Notes under the pieces: generated by a model
What the model saw: only the letters and a program-made list of their open reading frames with translations
Database searches by the model: none
What the model was told of the DNA's origin: nothing
In this document: positions 1 to 6,903 of the stretch, piece after piece
Layout of the letters: every line of letters begins with the position of its first letter
Numbering within the stretch: the stretch's first letter is position 1
From: an uncultured Collinsella sp.
Lineage (GTDB): Bacteria; Actinomycetota; Coriobacteriia; Coriobacteriales; Coriobacteriaceae
Direction: 5' to 3'
Assembly (NCBI GenBank): GCA_934643145.1
Contig: CAKUBM010000001.1
Span: 1-64,000, forward strand
DNA: 64,000 nucleotides
Program-made: the position numbers and the translations under genes

Positions 1-28
1 GCGGTGTCCCCTTCCTTTCAAGAAAGGG

Positions 29-54
29 AAGAGGCGGGGCATGCCCCGCCTCTT
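29..54. terminator. 26-bp perfect palindrome at left edge
   Basis: A perfect palindrome whose core is GAGGCGGGGCA followed by its complement. A weaker pyrimidine/purine hairpin lies just before it (about 9-31). It looks like a terminator or hairpin belonging to a gene left of the window; there is no clear T run, so the assignment is tentative. Confidence 0.4.
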
Positions 55-92
55 ACACCACATCTCTGCGCGCTACCGCTGGCCGGTCGTTT

Positions 93-292
93 GGAAAGCG
101 CATCCCAGTTTGAGTGTTTATTCCGGGATACGGTTTCCGCTGAAGGACTCAACCGGAAAGCCTGTCCAGCTCTGAGACGGGATTCCGGGACACGCTTTCC
201 GCCAGGTCCGCCATCCGAAAAGTGCATCCCGTTTTGAGTGTCCAGGCTGGGACGCGCTTTCCGTTGGCGTGGCCGTTGGGAAAACGCGGCCC
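93..292. repeat. 62-bp degenerate repeat, array 1
   Basis: Array of two alternating inverted 14-bp boxes. The first type (like GGAAAGCGCATCCC) starts at 93, 155, 217 and 279. The opposite type (like GGGACACGCTTTCC) starts at 125, 187 and 249. Each type recurs every 62 bp exactly, so neighbouring boxes lie about 31 bp apart. The 62-bp period is not a multiple of three and the box sequence varies, so I read it as non-coding. Related arrays lie at 1631-1923 and 3472-3568. Function unknown. Confidence 0.8.
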
Positions 293-335
293 AGATAGGG
301 GGGATGCGATCCGGCGATGCGTGGCCTAGCAGCTC

Positions 336-1334
336 CTACAGGTCCACCTCGTTGAGCCATGTCGGTAGAGCGGTCTGTCGGATGCCTGCTGTCTGCAGCT
401 TTTTGGCGAGCATTCCTGCCGAGCGGACCTCATTCATGGTAAAGCGCAACAGAGGGTGACCGTAGAGCGATAGGTGCGCCTCGCGCTGGCGTTCGGCAAC
501 GAGCGTCTCGGCCGTAGTGCGTCCCGCAAGCATGGCCTGGTCGGTATATTTGACGAACCCGTCGAGCTCGCCCAGCGTGAGTTCTCGCGCCTGGCGCTCC
601 CAGGCAAAGTCCGTTCGTATGGGCTTGGCCGAATCGAAGGGGTCCGTCAGCTCGTATTGAAGCCAATCGGGCGCAAAGCCCGTCTCGATCATGATGGCTC
701 GGGCGACCGATTCCCCACCGCTTTCGGCGCGGGCGTCGGCATATCGAAGTGTCGTGAGGGCGGTGCGAATCGTGCGACCATTGCGGGCGGTCGCTCGTTG
801 CTCGACGGCCTCCATCAGCTGTTCCCGCACAAGGCCGAGCTTTGAGATCGCCGAATCGGCAATGGGCATACCGTCGGCAAAACCGGTCTGCAACAGGCAA
901 TCTGTAACCGTTTGGATGGGCGGCGTTACCGATATGCCGGCTCTGAGTATTGCTCCGGCCGGCTCAATCTGGTGCCGCTGAATATGTGCGCCCGGGCGAG
1001 CCGACGGCTTTGTCGAGCTGCAGACATGCACGACATTCAGGTGTCGCCACGAGACCTCGAGCCCCAGCAGACAGGCGGCCGAAAACGAGCAGAACGTCCA
1101 ATCGGGGTGGATGATCGCAAGGGCGCGGAGGATTTCGCAATGGCGTTGCGCTCGGTTGAGTTCATCCCAGCGCGTTTTTCGCGCAAACAACCCCGGCATG
1201 GGCGAGACAACCGTGCCGCCGGTGCGCCGAAGGAGCGCTTTTCGGATCGCCGTGCTCGGGGGAATCAGACAGCGCCCCTCTTGTTCGGCTTGAGTGAGCA
1301 GTTGGTCGATGAGCTGGTTATTGCAATGGGTCAT
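336..1334 (-). CDS. AbiEi-like / DUF559-type protein, 332 aa
   Basis: Resembles the actinobacterial proteins annotated as type IV toxin-antitoxin AbiEi-family antitoxin-domain proteins. The N-terminal half (about 1-130) has the winged-helix-like character of that group. The C-terminal part has a PD-(D/E)XK-like pattern: D242, E256, D258 and K262 within a DFAW...GELDGFVKY stretch. The start is set by AAGGAGG eight bases before the ATG. No AbiEii nucleotidyltransferase toxin gene is adjacent, so a standard two-gene AbiE system is not present. The gene stands alone between two 62-bp repeat arrays. It may be defence- or element-associated; the family call rests on recognition of motifs and style. 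Confidence 0.6.
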   Translation of the reverse strand: MTHCNNQLIDQLLTQAEQEGRCLIPPSTAIRKALLRRTGGTVVSPMPGLFARKTRWDELNRAQRHCEILRALAIIHPDWTFCSFSAACLLGLEVSWRHLNVVHVCSSTKPSARPGAHIQRHQIEPAGAILRAGISVTPPIQTVTDCLLQTGFADGMPIADSAISKLGLVREQLMEAVEQRATARNGRTIRTALTTLRYADARAESGGESVARAIMIETGFAPDWLQYELTDPFDSAKPIRTDFAWERQARELTLGELDGFVKYTDQAMLAGRTTAETLVAERQREAHLSLYGHPLLRFTMNEVRSAGMLAKKLQTAGIRQTALPTWLNEVDL

Positions 1335-1389
1335 GAGCTACCGCCTCCTTTTGGGTAGCAAAAACGTATCAGCTGGAACTTGCCGCTCA

Positions 1390-1411
1390 GCTGACCAAAA
1401 GCTGACCAAAA
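1390..1411. promoter_or_regulatory. Tandem 11-bp direct repeat upstream of the AbiEi-like gene
   Basis: GCTGACCAAAA occurs twice back to back, 56 bp upstream of the start codon of the minus-strand AbiEi-like gene. Exact tandem copies one helical turn apart are typical of an operator. AbiEi-type antitoxins are known to repress their own promoters, so autoregulation is a reasonable inference. A small hairpin (GCAGGT...ACCTGC plus TTTT) follows at 1421-1441. Confidence 0.45.
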
Positions 1412-1630
1412 TCTAACCATGCAGGTAGATGACCTGCTTTTGGCGACATATTTCTTGTTTGAATCGGTGGGCGGTGATCGGCGACCGTGAACGGTAGCTG
1501 GATATGAAGTCTTGGTAAGTTTCGGGACGTGTACTTTTTGAAAAAGAGCATTCTATCTGCTGTTTTGTGTTTCTGGATCGCATATTTGAAGGCATGTGAT
1601 AAGGGCGGCGGACTGTCGCCTTGTATCTGC

Positions 1631-1923
1631 GGAAACTGTGACCCGGAATTGCCACTCGGAATGGGACGTGCTTTCCGGATCGCCCTTCAAGCGGAAGCTA
1701 CATCCCAGATTTCGGCCTCAGAGTGGGATGCCGTTTCCAGATCGGGCCTCAAACGGAAATTGCATCCCGGAACGAGCCCTCAGAGCGGGATGAACTTTCC
1801 CAACGGGCCGCATGCGGAAGCTGTGTCCCGGAATTGTCGCTCAGAACGGGACACGCTTTCCGGATGGGATGCTTGGCGGAAACTACGGCCCAGTTTTTGG
1901 CTCCAGAACGGGATGCATTTTCC
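1631..1923. repeat. 62-bp degenerate repeat, array 2
   Basis: Five repeat units. GGAAA-type boxes start at 1631, 1693, 1755, 1816 and 1878. The inverted GGGA-type boxes start at 1663, 1725, 1787, 1848 and 1910. Spacing is 62 bp with one 61-bp step. The stretch between boxes keeps a CTCAGA(G/A) core. This array fills most of the 715-bp gap (1335-2049) between the AbiEi-like gene and the ATPase gene; I see no real gene in that gap. The block GATTTCGGCCTCAGAG is identical in array 3, which links the arrays by descent. Confidence 0.85.
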
Positions 1924-1978
1924 GGAACGGTCCACGTACGGTGGTGTACCGCCCCTTTTGCGTGCGCCGCTTGTCGAA

Positions 1979-2034
1979 TTACGTTATAGCTAGCTATATT
2001 ATAGGAAGGTATAATATAGCTAGCTATAACGTAA
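1979..2034. promoter_or_regulatory. 25-bp perfect inverted repeat, operator/promoter of the ATPase gene
   Basis: Two perfectly complementary 25-bp arms (1979-2003 and 2010-2034) around the loop GGAAGG. Each arm contains TATAGCTAGCTATA, itself a 14-bp palindrome, so the site holds palindromes within a palindrome. The right arm contains TATAAT, a possible -10 element. The ribosome binding site (AAGGAAGG, 2035-2042) follows immediately. It is very AT-rich compared with the surroundings. It could be a repressor operator or a hairpin in the 5' leader. Confidence 0.7.
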
Positions 2035-2049
2035 AGGAAGGATGGCCCT

Positions 2050-3441
2050 ATGTTTATCGGAAGAACAGCGGAAATGTCCGAGCTCAATCGACTGTATGGC
2101 ACGGGCTCCTTTGAAATGCCTGTGATTTACGGCCGCCGTCGTGTGGGTAAAACGCGCCTTATCACAGAGTTCATCCAAGGCAAGAAGGCTATTTACTTTC
2201 AAGCTCGTTGTACCAATGCGGAGGCAAACCTGCACGGCTTTAGCCAGGCGATACTTGCAGGCTCGGTTGGTGCTGCAGGCGTGTCGTTTCGTAGTTTTGA
2301 CGAAGCGTTCGATGCATTGGCCACCATGGCTCGCACGGAACGTTTGGTTGTCGTGATTGACGAGTATCCCTATCTCGCCCAATCGAATCCCGAAATCAGC
2401 TCGTTGCTGCAAGACAAGATCGACCACTTGTACAAAGAGACCAGGCTCATGCTGATCCTATGCGGCTCGTCTCTTTCGTTTATGGAGGAACAGGTGTTGG
2501 GCTACGAGAGTCCGCTATACGGTAGGCGTACGGCCCAGTTTAAGATCATGCCGCTCGATTTTACGACGACCCTCGGCCTGTGGCAGAGCATGAGTCGCGA
2601 AGATGCTGCAGTTTGCTATGGCATGACGGGCGGCATTCCTGCATATATCGAGAAAGTCGATCCTGCCGCACCGCTCAAGGATAACATCAAACGTCTTTTT
2701 CTTACTCCTACGGGCTATCTCTTTGAGGAGCCGAGTAACCTGCTATTGCAAGAGTGCCGCAATCCTGAGCAATATGATGCGATCGTGCAAGCAATTGCTC
2801 AGGGGCGCTCGAGGATCTCGGAGATTGCGAGCTCTACGGGAATCCCTGCGAGCAATGTAAAGAGCTATGTGGATAAGCTGGCGTCGCTTGAGATTGTCGA
2901 GCGCGAGCTGCCCCTAAACGAGACGAGCAATAAGCGAGCCGTGTATCTGCTGAGCGATCAGATGTTTAGGTTCTGGTACAAGTTTGTTCCGCAGAACATC
3001 GGGCTGATTCAAAACGATATGGCCGAGATGGCGTATAAACGCATTGAGTCGCACGTATCGGATTACATGGGTACGGTCTTTGAGCTTATATGCAGGCAAT
3101 ATGTGTACGAACTCGCGCGCGCAGGCCGGCTCGATGTGGTTCCGGCGAGCGTCGGGCGCTGGTGGGGGACGGATAATCGCACGCATACGCAGGAAGAAAT
3201 CGACTTAATTGTTGACGATGGCGAGGGCACTGCTCTGTTTGCGGAGTGCAAATGGCGCAATGAACCGGTGGGCGAAGACGTGCTGCAAAAGCTCGTGCAC
3301 CGAAGCGAGCTCTTTAGACGGCAACGAAAAAGCTGTGCACTATTCTCAAAAAGCGGCTTTACGCAGGGATGTCGGGATGCCGCGGATAGCAGGGGAGACG
3401 TCAAGCTGATCTCGTTTGCCGAGATGTGCGAGCGGAGATAA
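2050..3441 (+). CDS. AAA ATPase with DUF234/nuclease-like C-terminus, 463 aa
   Basis: Archaeal-type AAA ATPase of the ATPase_2/DUF234 group. The Walker A motif GRRRVGKT is at residues 28-35 and Walker B (VVVIDEY) is at about 100-106. A winged-helix-like segment lies near residues 250-290 and the DUF234-type region near 310-340. The C-terminus has a PD-(D/E)XK pattern, D385 then ECK at 399-401, as in nuclease-fold ends of this family. AAGGAAGG lies about seven bases before the ATG. The gene sits behind a long perfect palindrome and between two 62-bp repeat arrays. The biological role of these ATPases is poorly defined; mobile or defence association is inferred. Confidence 0.7.
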   Translation: MFIGRTAEMSELNRLYGTGSFEMPVIYGRRRVGKTRLITEFIQGKKAIYFQARCTNAEANLHGFSQAILAGSVGAAGVSFRSFDEAFDALATMARTERLVVVIDEYPYLAQSNPEISSLLQDKIDHLYKETRLMLILCGSSLSFMEEQVLGYESPLYGRRTAQFKIMPLDFTTTLGLWQSMSREDAAVCYGMTGGIPAYIEKVDPAAPLKDNIKRLFLTPTGYLFEEPSNLLLQECRNPEQYDAIVQAIAQGRSRISEIASSTGIPASNVKSYVDKLASLEIVERELPLNETSNKRAVYLLSDQMFRFWYKFVPQNIGLIQNDMAEMAYKRIESHVSDYMGTVFELICRQYVYELARAGRLDVVPASVGRWWGTDNRTHTQEEIDLIVDDGEGTALFAECKWRNEPVGEDVLQKLVHRSELFRRQRKSCALFSKSGFTQGCRDAADSRGDVKLISFAEMCERR

Positions 3442-3471
3442 CCAAGCGCGCTCTGATGTGATGCTCGGAAT

Positions 3472-3568
3472 GGGACGCGCTTTCCCTTTGGCAGAAAGCG
3501 CATCCCAGATTTCGGCCTCAGAGTGGGACGCATTTTCCGGTAGAGGCCTGGAGCGGAAAGCACGTCCC
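3472..3568. repeat. 62-bp degenerate repeat, array 3 (short)
   Basis: Four alternating boxes: GGGACGCGCTTTCC at 3472, AGAAAGCGCATCCC at about 3494, GGGACGCATTTTCC at 3525 and GGAAAGCACGTCCC at 3555. The first interval is 53 bp instead of 62, consistent with a small deletion between the first two boxes. It lies directly after the ATPase gene and before the decayed DUF4143 gene. Confidence 0.75.
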
Positions 3569-3674
3569 AGAATCCGGGCAATTCGCTGGTCCGGTGGTTG
3601 AGCAAGCGCCGCGCCAAGGATGCCGAGCGTAAAACCTACAATGAAAACGGCGTAAAAACTGCATTGAGAATGGC

Positions 3675-4079
3675 GTAATTTCGCAGGATGACGTCGCCCG
3701 CTGGTGCTGCAGGAGCGGTGACCTGCAAACCTTGGGTTTTCGGACGAGCTTGCGCGAGAGAGCAGGCCAGTATGTGCGCTCGAAGGCCCGCGTTCGCGTG
3801 CGCCCCAAGCGCTACTTCTGTGACCCGTCACTTGCGGCGGCGTTGCTGGGGGCTACCCCTGAGCGGCTGCTTGGCGATATGCAAACGCTGGGGATGCTCT
3901 TTGAGAATCTCATCCTGCGCGACGTGCGCGTGTTCCTTTCCACCTACGGCGGTGTCGACAACAGTGTTCATTATTTCCGAGATGAGAAGGGCCTTGAGGT
4001 CGATCTGATCGTTGAGCACGACGGGCATTGGGGAGGCGGCGGCGTCGACAGTTCGATAACGCCACCGCTCTGTTTCTAA
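3675..4079 (+). pseudogene. Fragment of a DUF4143-type AAA ATPase
   Basis: One reading frame encodes the middle-to-C-terminal part of a DUF4143 ATPase. It runs from a remnant like ISQDDVARW through RPKRYFCDPSLAAALLGATPERL to LFENLILRDVRVF and HYFRDEKGLEVDLIVE. The N-terminal AAA domain with its Walker motifs is absent upstream. The C-terminus breaks off after EHDGHW into unrelated residues and a stop, where intact members continue into a VKLG-like nuclease core. No start codon with a ribosome binding site is evident. I call it a decayed remnant. Confidence 0.7.
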
Positions 4080-4498
4080 ATCATTGCAATCCCGCGCACG
4101 GCACTCAGCAGCTCGTACTCCCTTTGGCTCCACTGGCACAGCTCGGCCGCGTCGACGGCGTCGCGGCATAGATCCAGGAACACCTCGGCGCCCTCGCAGA
4201 AACACTTGCGGGCAAAGTCACCCGAGCCGTTCGCGATGCACGTGCCGTCTGCAAACAGCTTCCAACTCGACGGCTCGCGCGAGTCGTCTCCGAGCAGCTT
4301 GATCTGCAGAACATGTGGGTTGCCAGCAGCACAGAGCTCTTTCTCGAGCTTCTGTACCGTAAAGCGCATCTGGTGGGAGAGGCTGCTCTTGACCATGGCC
4401 GAGGCATAGCCGCTCGGCCCGTCCAGAAGATGCATTCGTTTTGGTTTGACGACCAGGTTGTGGAAGTTACGCTCGCTGCGCACGGAGAAATTGTCCAT
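4076..4498 (-). CDS. Hypothetical protein, 140 aa
   Basis: Not recognised. The start is placed at the ATG preceded by AAAGGAGTCCGT; the frame stays open further upstream but without a ribosome binding site. The product begins MDNFSVRSERNF and contains several cysteines (for example CAAG, CIAN, KCFCEG, LCRD, CQW). It has no signal peptide or membrane segment. It resembles a small soluble alpha/beta protein. The stop codon region overlaps the end of the DUF4143 remnant on the other strand by four bases. No operon partner is apparent. Confidence 0.6.
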   Translation of the reverse strand: MDNFSVRSERNFHNLVVKPKRMHLLDGPSGYASAMVKSSLSHQMRFTVQKLEKELCAAGNPHVLQIKLLGDDSREPSSWKLFADGTCIANGSGDFARKCFCEGAEVFLDLCRDAVDAAELCQWSQREYELLSAVRGIAMI

Positions 4499-4654
4499 AC
4501 GGACTCCTTTCATCGATGTTGGCAGGGCCACCGTGCCTCTTGGCCGGTTGGCGTCGGGATCGTGGAGCCAACTCTCTACCCCGACTCTGGATAAAACGCG
4601 CCCGCTCCTTGCGGGCAAGAGGAAGTCTATCAACGTGTACGGACAGAAATCAAG

Positions 4655-4684
4655 CGCCATCCGCGAAATGACGCGCGGATGGCG
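4655..4684. other. 11-bp perfect hairpin in intergenic gap
   Basis: CGCCATCCGCG (4655-4665) pairs with CGCGGATGGCG (4674-4684). A smaller hairpin (GCCCGC...GCGGGC) lies at about 4599-4617. Together with the 33-bp repeats at 4715-4793, these are all I see in the 365-bp gap at 4499-4863. Confidence 0.5.
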
Positions 4685-4714
4685 TTGGTTTCCCAAGTGA
4701 TTATTCGGCTTTCA

Positions 4715-4793
4715 TCCGGAAAAGTGTCGAAATAGGCACTTTAAAACTTCGGAAAAGTGTCAAATTCGATAGGCAAATTATCCGGAAAAGTGT
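4715..4793. repeat. 33-bp-period direct repeat with TCCGGAAAAGTGT core
   Basis: Three copies of T(C/T)CGGAAAAGTGT start at 4715, 4748 and 4781, exactly 33 bp apart, with the material between them diverged and AT-rich. The spacing equals about three helical turns. There is no ORF through them. Role unknown; possibly a protein binding array or a recombination remnant near the decayed ATPase gene. Confidence 0.65.
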
Positions 4794-4863
4794 AGCTGGA
4801 TGACAAAACGGCACTTAGAAGCCGGTGCTGGATGCGGGATCCTGCGGCCGCCTTCAGCCCTCG

Positions 4864-5850
4864 CTACTCGTCGTCCCCGTCGTTGGGGTCGCCCTTGAGG
4901 GTGTTGATGTCCAGGTACTGGTTATCGTCCTCTTTTTGCTGGGTCTCCGACTCCGCTTGGGTGGGGCCGCGGAACAGCTGGAATCCCTCAAACGCAATGG
5001 CGCCGAGCAGGGCAATGACAATGGCGATAAAGGCAACCTTGACTGCCTGCGGAAATTCCGAGAAACGCAGCGCCTTTTCCTCGGCGTAATAATCGGCGAA
5101 GCGCTCTTCGCCCGTGCTTTTGGTATACGCCGGCGCGGACGCGGCCTCCGGGTCATATTCCGGCGCAGGCGTGGCGGCGTACGGATCGTTGAGATAATCG
5201 CTTGATGCGGTGCCATAATCCTCGGTCTCGATGCGATTGTTGCCTGCATAGCCATCGGAATAATCGGAATATGCCGCACCGCCCTCATAGTCCGCGGCGC
5301 TCGTGTTGGCGGCAAAAAGCGGGTTAACTGGAACATCGAACGCCGGCATGCCGGTAGAGGTCTCATCCAGATCGGCTGCAGCCCAGGAATCGTAGGCAAC
5401 CTGATGGGCAACGGGCTCATCGAGCCTTGCGACCGGAGGCTTGCGTGCCGCGGGAACGGGCAACTGCTGGGCGTTGTACATAACGGTGCTGTCGGCCGAT
5501 TTGCTCCGCGTCGCCGCAGCGAGAAATGCCGCCGTCTCGGACGGGTCGCTTGCGGGGCGGGGAGTGGGCGTGGGCGTCGAAATGGGTGCGGGCGTAGACG
5601 CGGGCGTCGAAACAGGCGGCTGCGCAGGAGTCGGCGCAGGTGCGGACTTAGGCGCAAGTGCGGGATTGGGGCTTGACGGGCGAGCCCCGCCGCCCATGAG
5701 TTCGTCGGCGGTCCACGGGCGATCATCCATCACATCGTCAAGGCTCAGTGAAAACAGGTCGTCTTCACCCTCATCGAACATGTGGTGCACATGTCCACCA
5801 ATTGCCGGAGTCACTCCGCGACCGGTGCACGATGCCTTGCTCAACGCCAT
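4864..5850 (-). CDS. Pro/Ala-rich single-pass membrane protein, 328 aa
   Basis: Not assigned to a family. The start is chosen at MALSKAS because GGGTGG precedes that ATG. Residues 1-60 are acidic (DEGEDDLFSLSLDDVMDD). Residues about 65-110 are a Pro/Ala/Thr low-complexity linker. The middle is rich in Tyr, Asp, Ser and Ala. One hydrophobic segment (about 275-297, VAFIAIVIALLGAIAFEGF) is followed by a short acidic tail. There is no N-terminal signal peptide, so a mostly cytoplasmic disordered body anchored near its C-terminus is inferred. It lies upstream of nothing obvious and behind the regulator gene on the same strand. Confidence 0.6.
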   Translation of the reverse strand: MALSKASCTGRGVTPAIGGHVHHMFDEGEDDLFSLSLDDVMDDRPWTADELMGGGARPSSPNPALAPKSAPAPTPAQPPVSTPASTPAPISTPTPTPRPASDPSETAAFLAAATRSKSADSTVMYNAQQLPVPAARKPPVARLDEPVAHQVAYDSWAAADLDETSTGMPAFDVPVNPLFAANTSAADYEGGAAYSDYSDGYAGNNRIETEDYGTASSDYLNDPYAATPAPEYDPEAASAPAYTKSTGEERFADYYAEEKALRFSEFPQAVKVAFIAIVIALLGAIAFEGFQLFRGPTQAESETQQKEDDNQYLDINTLKGDPNDGDDE

Positions 5851-5972
5851 TCTGTTCCACCCTTTCGAAATGCTTATCCCATCGATTATATGGAACTTGC
5901 CTTGCAGCAGAGTCTCGGATTCGTGCATTCCAGAACTCGCGCCCAAAAGGGGAGGGCGACTCGGCGAACTTC

Positions 5973-6626
5973 CTACTTGTCGCTGGCCGCAGCCTTGGCC
6001 TCGTTGAGGTAGCTATAGAAGCTGTACTTGGAGATGCCAAAGAACTCGCAGGCGCGCTCGCTCGACTTGGAGATAAGGAAGGCACCGCGACGGTCGAGGT
6101 AGCCAATGGCGCGAATGCGCTCGTCTTTGGTCATGAGCGCCGCGGGCTTGCCTACATATTGCTCGCACTCGCGCAGCAGATCCTCGAGCAGATCGCCGAT
6201 GTTTTTGGTAATGGGCTCGGGCTCGGTGTATCCCGCGCCGCCGGTGCCGGTGAAAGCGTCGAGCGAGCGCTCAAAAGCCTTCATAAGCGTAATGTCAAAG
6301 TTAATGCCCAAAATGCCGACAGGCTTGCCCTCGTCGTTGCGGATAAAGATGGTCGAGGACTTGAGCAGCTTGCCATCGGCGGTTTTGGTGAGGTACGGCT
6401 CGCGGTCGTGCACGTCGGCGGTGCCCTCGTGCATGGATTCAAGCACAATATGGCTGGGGCCGTCACCCAGTTTGCGCCCGCTGACGTGGCCGTTTTCGAT
6501 CACTACGATGGAGTGGTCCACGTCATCGGTCTCCAGATCGTGGACGACGATTTCGCAGTTGGGGCCAAATTGGAGCGCCAGGCCGTGTGCAAGGCGCTTG
6601 TAGAACTCAATCTGTGCGGGGGTCAT
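5973..6626 (-). CDS. YheO-type PAS/HTH transcriptional regulator, 217 aa
   Basis: An N-terminal YheO-like PAS domain (about 1-120) contains CEIVVHDLETDDVDHSIVVIENGHVSGR and FIRNDEGKPVGILGINFD, both typical of this family (DauR-like regulators). A C-terminal helix-turn-helix follows (about 165-210, RRGAFLISKSSERACEFFGI...YSFYSYL). It is transcribed divergently from ygeX across a 277-bp gap holding two identical-arm palindromes. It is therefore the likely local regulator of the ygeX cluster and may sense a pathway metabolite through the PAS domain. The regulatory target is inferred from position. Confidence 0.85.
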   Translation of the reverse strand: MTPAQIEFYKRLAHGLALQFGPNCEIVVHDLETDDVDHSIVVIENGHVSGRKLGDGPSHIVLESMHEGTADVHDREPYLTKTADGKLLKSSTIFIRNDEGKPVGILGINFDITLMKAFERSLDAFTGTGGAGYTEPEPITKNIGDLLEDLLRECEQYVGKPAALMTKDERIRAIGYLDRRGAFLISKSSERACEFFGISKYSFYSYLNEAKAAASDK

Positions 6627-6745
6627 GGGTGCCTTCCTAAAAATTAGTTTGGGCTCACTGTGCCATAAACCCCACTTGTTCGCAAATAACGAAAGCGTCG
6701 CTGTGTTATGTGACCGTTCGGCGGCGAAAAGGTACCGATTACGGC

Positions 6746-6811
6746 AACAAACAATTTGTTAGGTTTTCCAATCAAAAAGTGTGATAGAACAGTGCTAACA
6801 AACTTTTTGTT
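6746..6811. promoter_or_regulatory. Twin AACAAA-N3-TTTGTT operators
   Basis: Two 15-bp sites, AACAAACAATTTGTT (6746-6760) and AACAAACTTTTTGTT (6797-6811). They share perfect 6-bp arms around a 3-bp centre and are 51 bp apart start to start, close to five helical turns. They sit between the divergent YheO-type regulator and ygeX. This is the expected arrangement for a dimeric HTH regulator binding co-operatively. I could not place a convincing -35/-10 pair. Confidence 0.65.
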
Positions 6812-6903
6812 TGGCATCCACATAAAAGTTCAGTCGCATGAATGGGAATGGGCTGAGACGCGTATGCGGGGGCCGGCAAGAGAGAACTTAAGGAGTTCAC
6901 CGT

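Noticed and set aside
1529..1993. Reading frames with repeated SEWDA/SERDTLSGW-like peptides across array 2
   Set aside because: The peptides arise from the 62-bp DNA repeat. The period is not divisible by three, so the frame changes each unit, and no ribosome binding site is present.
93..3568. The repeat arrays as a CRISPR
   Set aside because: Repeats are degenerate, alternate in orientation and have no unique spacers of constant length; no cas genes are present.
4864..5726. Arginine/proline-rich frame of about 290 codons overlapping the membrane protein gene
   Set aside because: Shadow frame of the Pro/Ala-rich linker; no start signal, and the other frame has a membrane segment and ribosome binding site.
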